Shown here in pieces: positions 62,349 through 64,000 of a stretch of 64,000 bases of DNA (its first letter is position 1; every line of letters begins with the position of its first letter). The stretch lies in the NCBI RefSeq assembly GCF_003336755.1, contig NZ_KZ851831.1, positions 62,001 to 126,000 of the forward strand, read 5' to 3'. This DNA is from Elioraea thermophila (ex Habib et al. 2022) (lineage in GTDB: Bacteria > Pseudomonadota > Alphaproteobacteria > Acetobacterales > Acetobacteraceae). The position numbers and the translations under genes are program-made. The notes beneath the pieces are model-generated. The model was not told the DNA's origin, did not search any database, and was given only the letters and a program-made list of their open reading frames with translations.

Positions 62349-64000
62349 CAAAGAGACACCGGCTTGATTGTCGTGACCGGAACGCCACCGTCCTGCAGCA
62401 CCTCGAGGTCGTAGGCGGCGAGGATCCGGTCGCGGATCGCCTCAAGCTTGTCGTCGACCACCTCTTCGTCGGTGGAGAGCAGGATCACCTGGCCCGGACG
62501 GTCGGTGAACGTCTTCAGCACGCCGAGGCGTTGCTCCCTGCTCAGGCGCGCCAACGGTGTATCGACGATGAACGGGAAACGGTAGCCGCTGACCTGAGTT
62601 ACCGCGTAGATCAACGCCTGGGTGAACACCTGGCTGCCGCCAGCGGATTTCTCGATTTCATGGAGATCTTCGCCGGTCTCGGAGAGCATGCGCACTTGGC
62701 AGTCAGGGCTGATTTCGATGCGCTGCACGCGATCGGACATGTGCGCCATGGCTTTCCAGGCCTTCGTCATGGCCTCGGCGATGGTGCCGACCTGCGTCGG
62801 AACGGCCTCCTTCAGGATGGCCTCGATCAGAGCGATGACCCGTTCCGCGCGTTCCGCTTGCCGGATCGCCGGCTTTCCCTGCCCGATGCGGTCCGTGTAT
62901 CGGCCGAGTTCCTGGCGTTTGGCGGCGAGTTTCCCCTCAAGGGAGACGAGTTCGCGCTCCGCCGCTCCACGTTCGGCGCTGAGGCGCCCGACTTCCTGGC
63001 TGATCTCCTTGAGCCGCTCGCTGACCCTCTGTGCCTCGGGGGCGTGCGGTTCGATGGCCAAGCGTTCGCGTTTCTTGGCCTCGGCCGCATCCTGGTTGGT
63101 GCGAATGGTGAGCAGAAGCTCTTCCAAATCCGCCGCCGAACGAGCACCAACCGTGATCAATCGGTCGATGGCCTGCTGGCGAACTGCGCCCATCAGGCCG
63201 GCGAACCGATAGGAGTCGGCACAGCCTTCCGGCGCAGGATGCCAGAGTGCTTCCCACGCCTCGCGCACCAGCGACAGCACGGCTTCTCGCTTCGGCTCCT
63301 CGAGCGGAGGTGTCAATTGGTCCAGTCCCTCGCGAAGGCGCGCCAGATAGCGTTCCAGATTGGCGCTTCCCTGCGTCTTCCCCGCCTCCCAAGCTTCGCG
63401 CAGCTCCTCGGCACGCAGTCGCGCCAACGTCCTAGCGCGCAAATCGGGGCCCGCGAGTGCGAGAGCGATCTCCTCGTTGAGGAGCTTGATCAGCGCCTCA
63501 GTCGCATCGCTTGCCGCCGCACGAAATCGCTCCTCGTCCCTCGTCAAGTCCGACACCATGGCGACCGTAATCTCCCGACCGCCAAACTGCTGGACGAGTT
63601 GGTCCTGTTCGCGCTCGAGCGCGGGAAGCAAGGTATCCGCGTGTTGGATGATCTCCTTCTTGACCCTGATCTCGTCGAGAAGCCTTTCGATCTCCGCTTC
63701 GACCGCATGCACTGTCTCATCGGACGGGAGCGCGGCACTCTTGCGGCGTGCATCGGCGTATTTGCCGAGGGACTCCTTGAGGCTTTCCAAGACAGGCAAA
63801 CCAAGGAGACCCTTGATCGCCGCCTCAACCTGCTTCGCCATCGCTTTCGCCGCATATCGTTGGACCTGTTCGCCATCGAACAGAAAGAATTCCGCCAGGC
63901 TCGGGGGGATGAATGTTTGCGCGATGAACTCGCGGAACCACTGATCCACATCGTTGACGATGGCGGGCGGCGCGACAGGGATCCGTTTCGCCCCCTCGTA
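62348..64000 (-). CDS. dndD: DNA sulfur-modification ATPase DndD (N-terminus beyond the window)
   Basis: At least 550 residues are visible and the frame is still open at the window edge; roughly 110-130 residues with Walker A are missing. It is an SMC/Rad50-like ATPase. FFLFDGEQVQRYA is the DndD-specific block, followed by a long coiled coil (about 200 residues, with a hinge-like middle). EIEKSAGGSQVFTQALIYAV is the ABC-type signature and FPFIVDTPLARLSREQR the Walker B/D-loop. DndD works with DndC and DndE in replacing a backbone oxygen by sulfur. dndB and dndC would lie just outside the window. Confidence 0.88.
   Translation of the reverse strand, partial: YEGAKRIPVAPPAIVNDVDQWFREFIAQTFIPPSLAEFFLFDGEQVQRYAAKAMAKQVEAAIKGLLGLPVLESLKESLGKYADARRKSAALPSDETVHAVEAEIERLLDEIRVKKEIIQHADTLLPALEREQDQLVQQFGGREITVAMVSDLTRDEERFRAAASDATEALIKLLNEEIALALAGPDLRARTLARLRAEELREAWEAGKTQGSANLERYLARLREGLDQLTPPLEEPKREAVLSLVREAWEALWHPAPEGCADSYRFAGLMGAVRQQAIDRLITVGARSAADLEELLLTIRTNQDAAEAKKRERLAIEPHAPEAQRVSERLKEISQEVGRLSAERGAAERELVSLEGKLAAKRQELGRYTDRIGQGKPAIRQAERAERVIALIEAILKEAVPTQVGTIAEAMTKAWKAMAHMSDRVQRIEISPDCQVRMLSETGEDLHEIEKSAGGSQVFTQALIYAVTQVSGYRFPFIVDTPLARLSREQRLGVLKTFTDRPGQVILLSTDEEVVDDKLEAIRDRILAAYDLEVLQDGGVPVTTIKPVSL

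Overview
The window is a GC-rich chromosomal segment with about 54 protein-coding genes, no rRNA or tRNA genes, no CRISPR array and no recognisable insertion sequence. Gene content points to an alphaproteobacterium, most likely order Rhodospirillales/Acetobacterales (inference). Evidence includes a large 1,564-residue NAD-glutamate dehydrogenase, a fused indolepyruvate oxidoreductase, FlaF and DUF1217 next to flagellin, a sigma-54 flagellin promoter with FlbD-like upstream repeats, and a chorismate synthase/FabI/ThrS-InfC housekeeping set.

Layout. 1-14.2 kb: end of a BON-domain gene, an MFS transporter and NAD-GDH operon, an OmpA-like periplasmic protein, a frameshifted gene with a duplicated domain, GST, TPR protein, epimerase, alpha/beta hydrolase, glycosyltransferase, SulP transporter and an SDR. 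14.2-26.7 kb: indolepyruvate ferredoxin oxidoreductase, acyl-CoA dehydrogenase, RsmI, an LpoA-type lipoprotein, a PhoR-like kinase, an AmpG-like permease, an M48 protease lipoprotein and a DUF2264 protein. 26.7-36.4 kb: a long minus-strand run fabI-aroC-unknown-KAP NTPase-GT9-thrS-infC, with infC starting at ATC. 36.5-43.2 kb: pdxH, a fused kinase-like protein, universal stress protein, a MaoC-phosphotransacetylase fusion, a solute-binding protein, a rhodanese and thioredoxin 2. 43.2-53 kb: an accessory catabolic block with RraA-like and HpcH-type aldolases, a complete sugar-type ABC importer, two dehydrogenases and fhs. 53-55.5 kb: flagellin, FlaF and DUF1217 genes. 55.9-60.7 kb: a magnesium block with two mgtE paralogues, an exported protein and MgtC. 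60.8-64 kb: the 3' end of a DNA phosphorothioation (dnd) operon whose DndE is fused to a HerA/DUF87-type ATPase.

Most unusual signals. (1) Both mgtE genes have a perfect 11-12 bp hairpin directly before the start codon, with the Shine-Dalgarno sequence buried in its 3' arm. The two hairpins share inner sequence but have different, still paired, outer arms, which suggests a conserved RNA switch. (2) The second mgtE has an in-frame TAG exactly between its cytosolic sensor domains and its membrane channel, at a position that is Trp in the neighbouring paralogue. (3) The DndE-ATPase fusion. (4) A KAP NTPase with an N-terminal ClpA/B-like double repeat. (5) A consensus sigma-54 promoter with three phased repeats upstream of flagellin.
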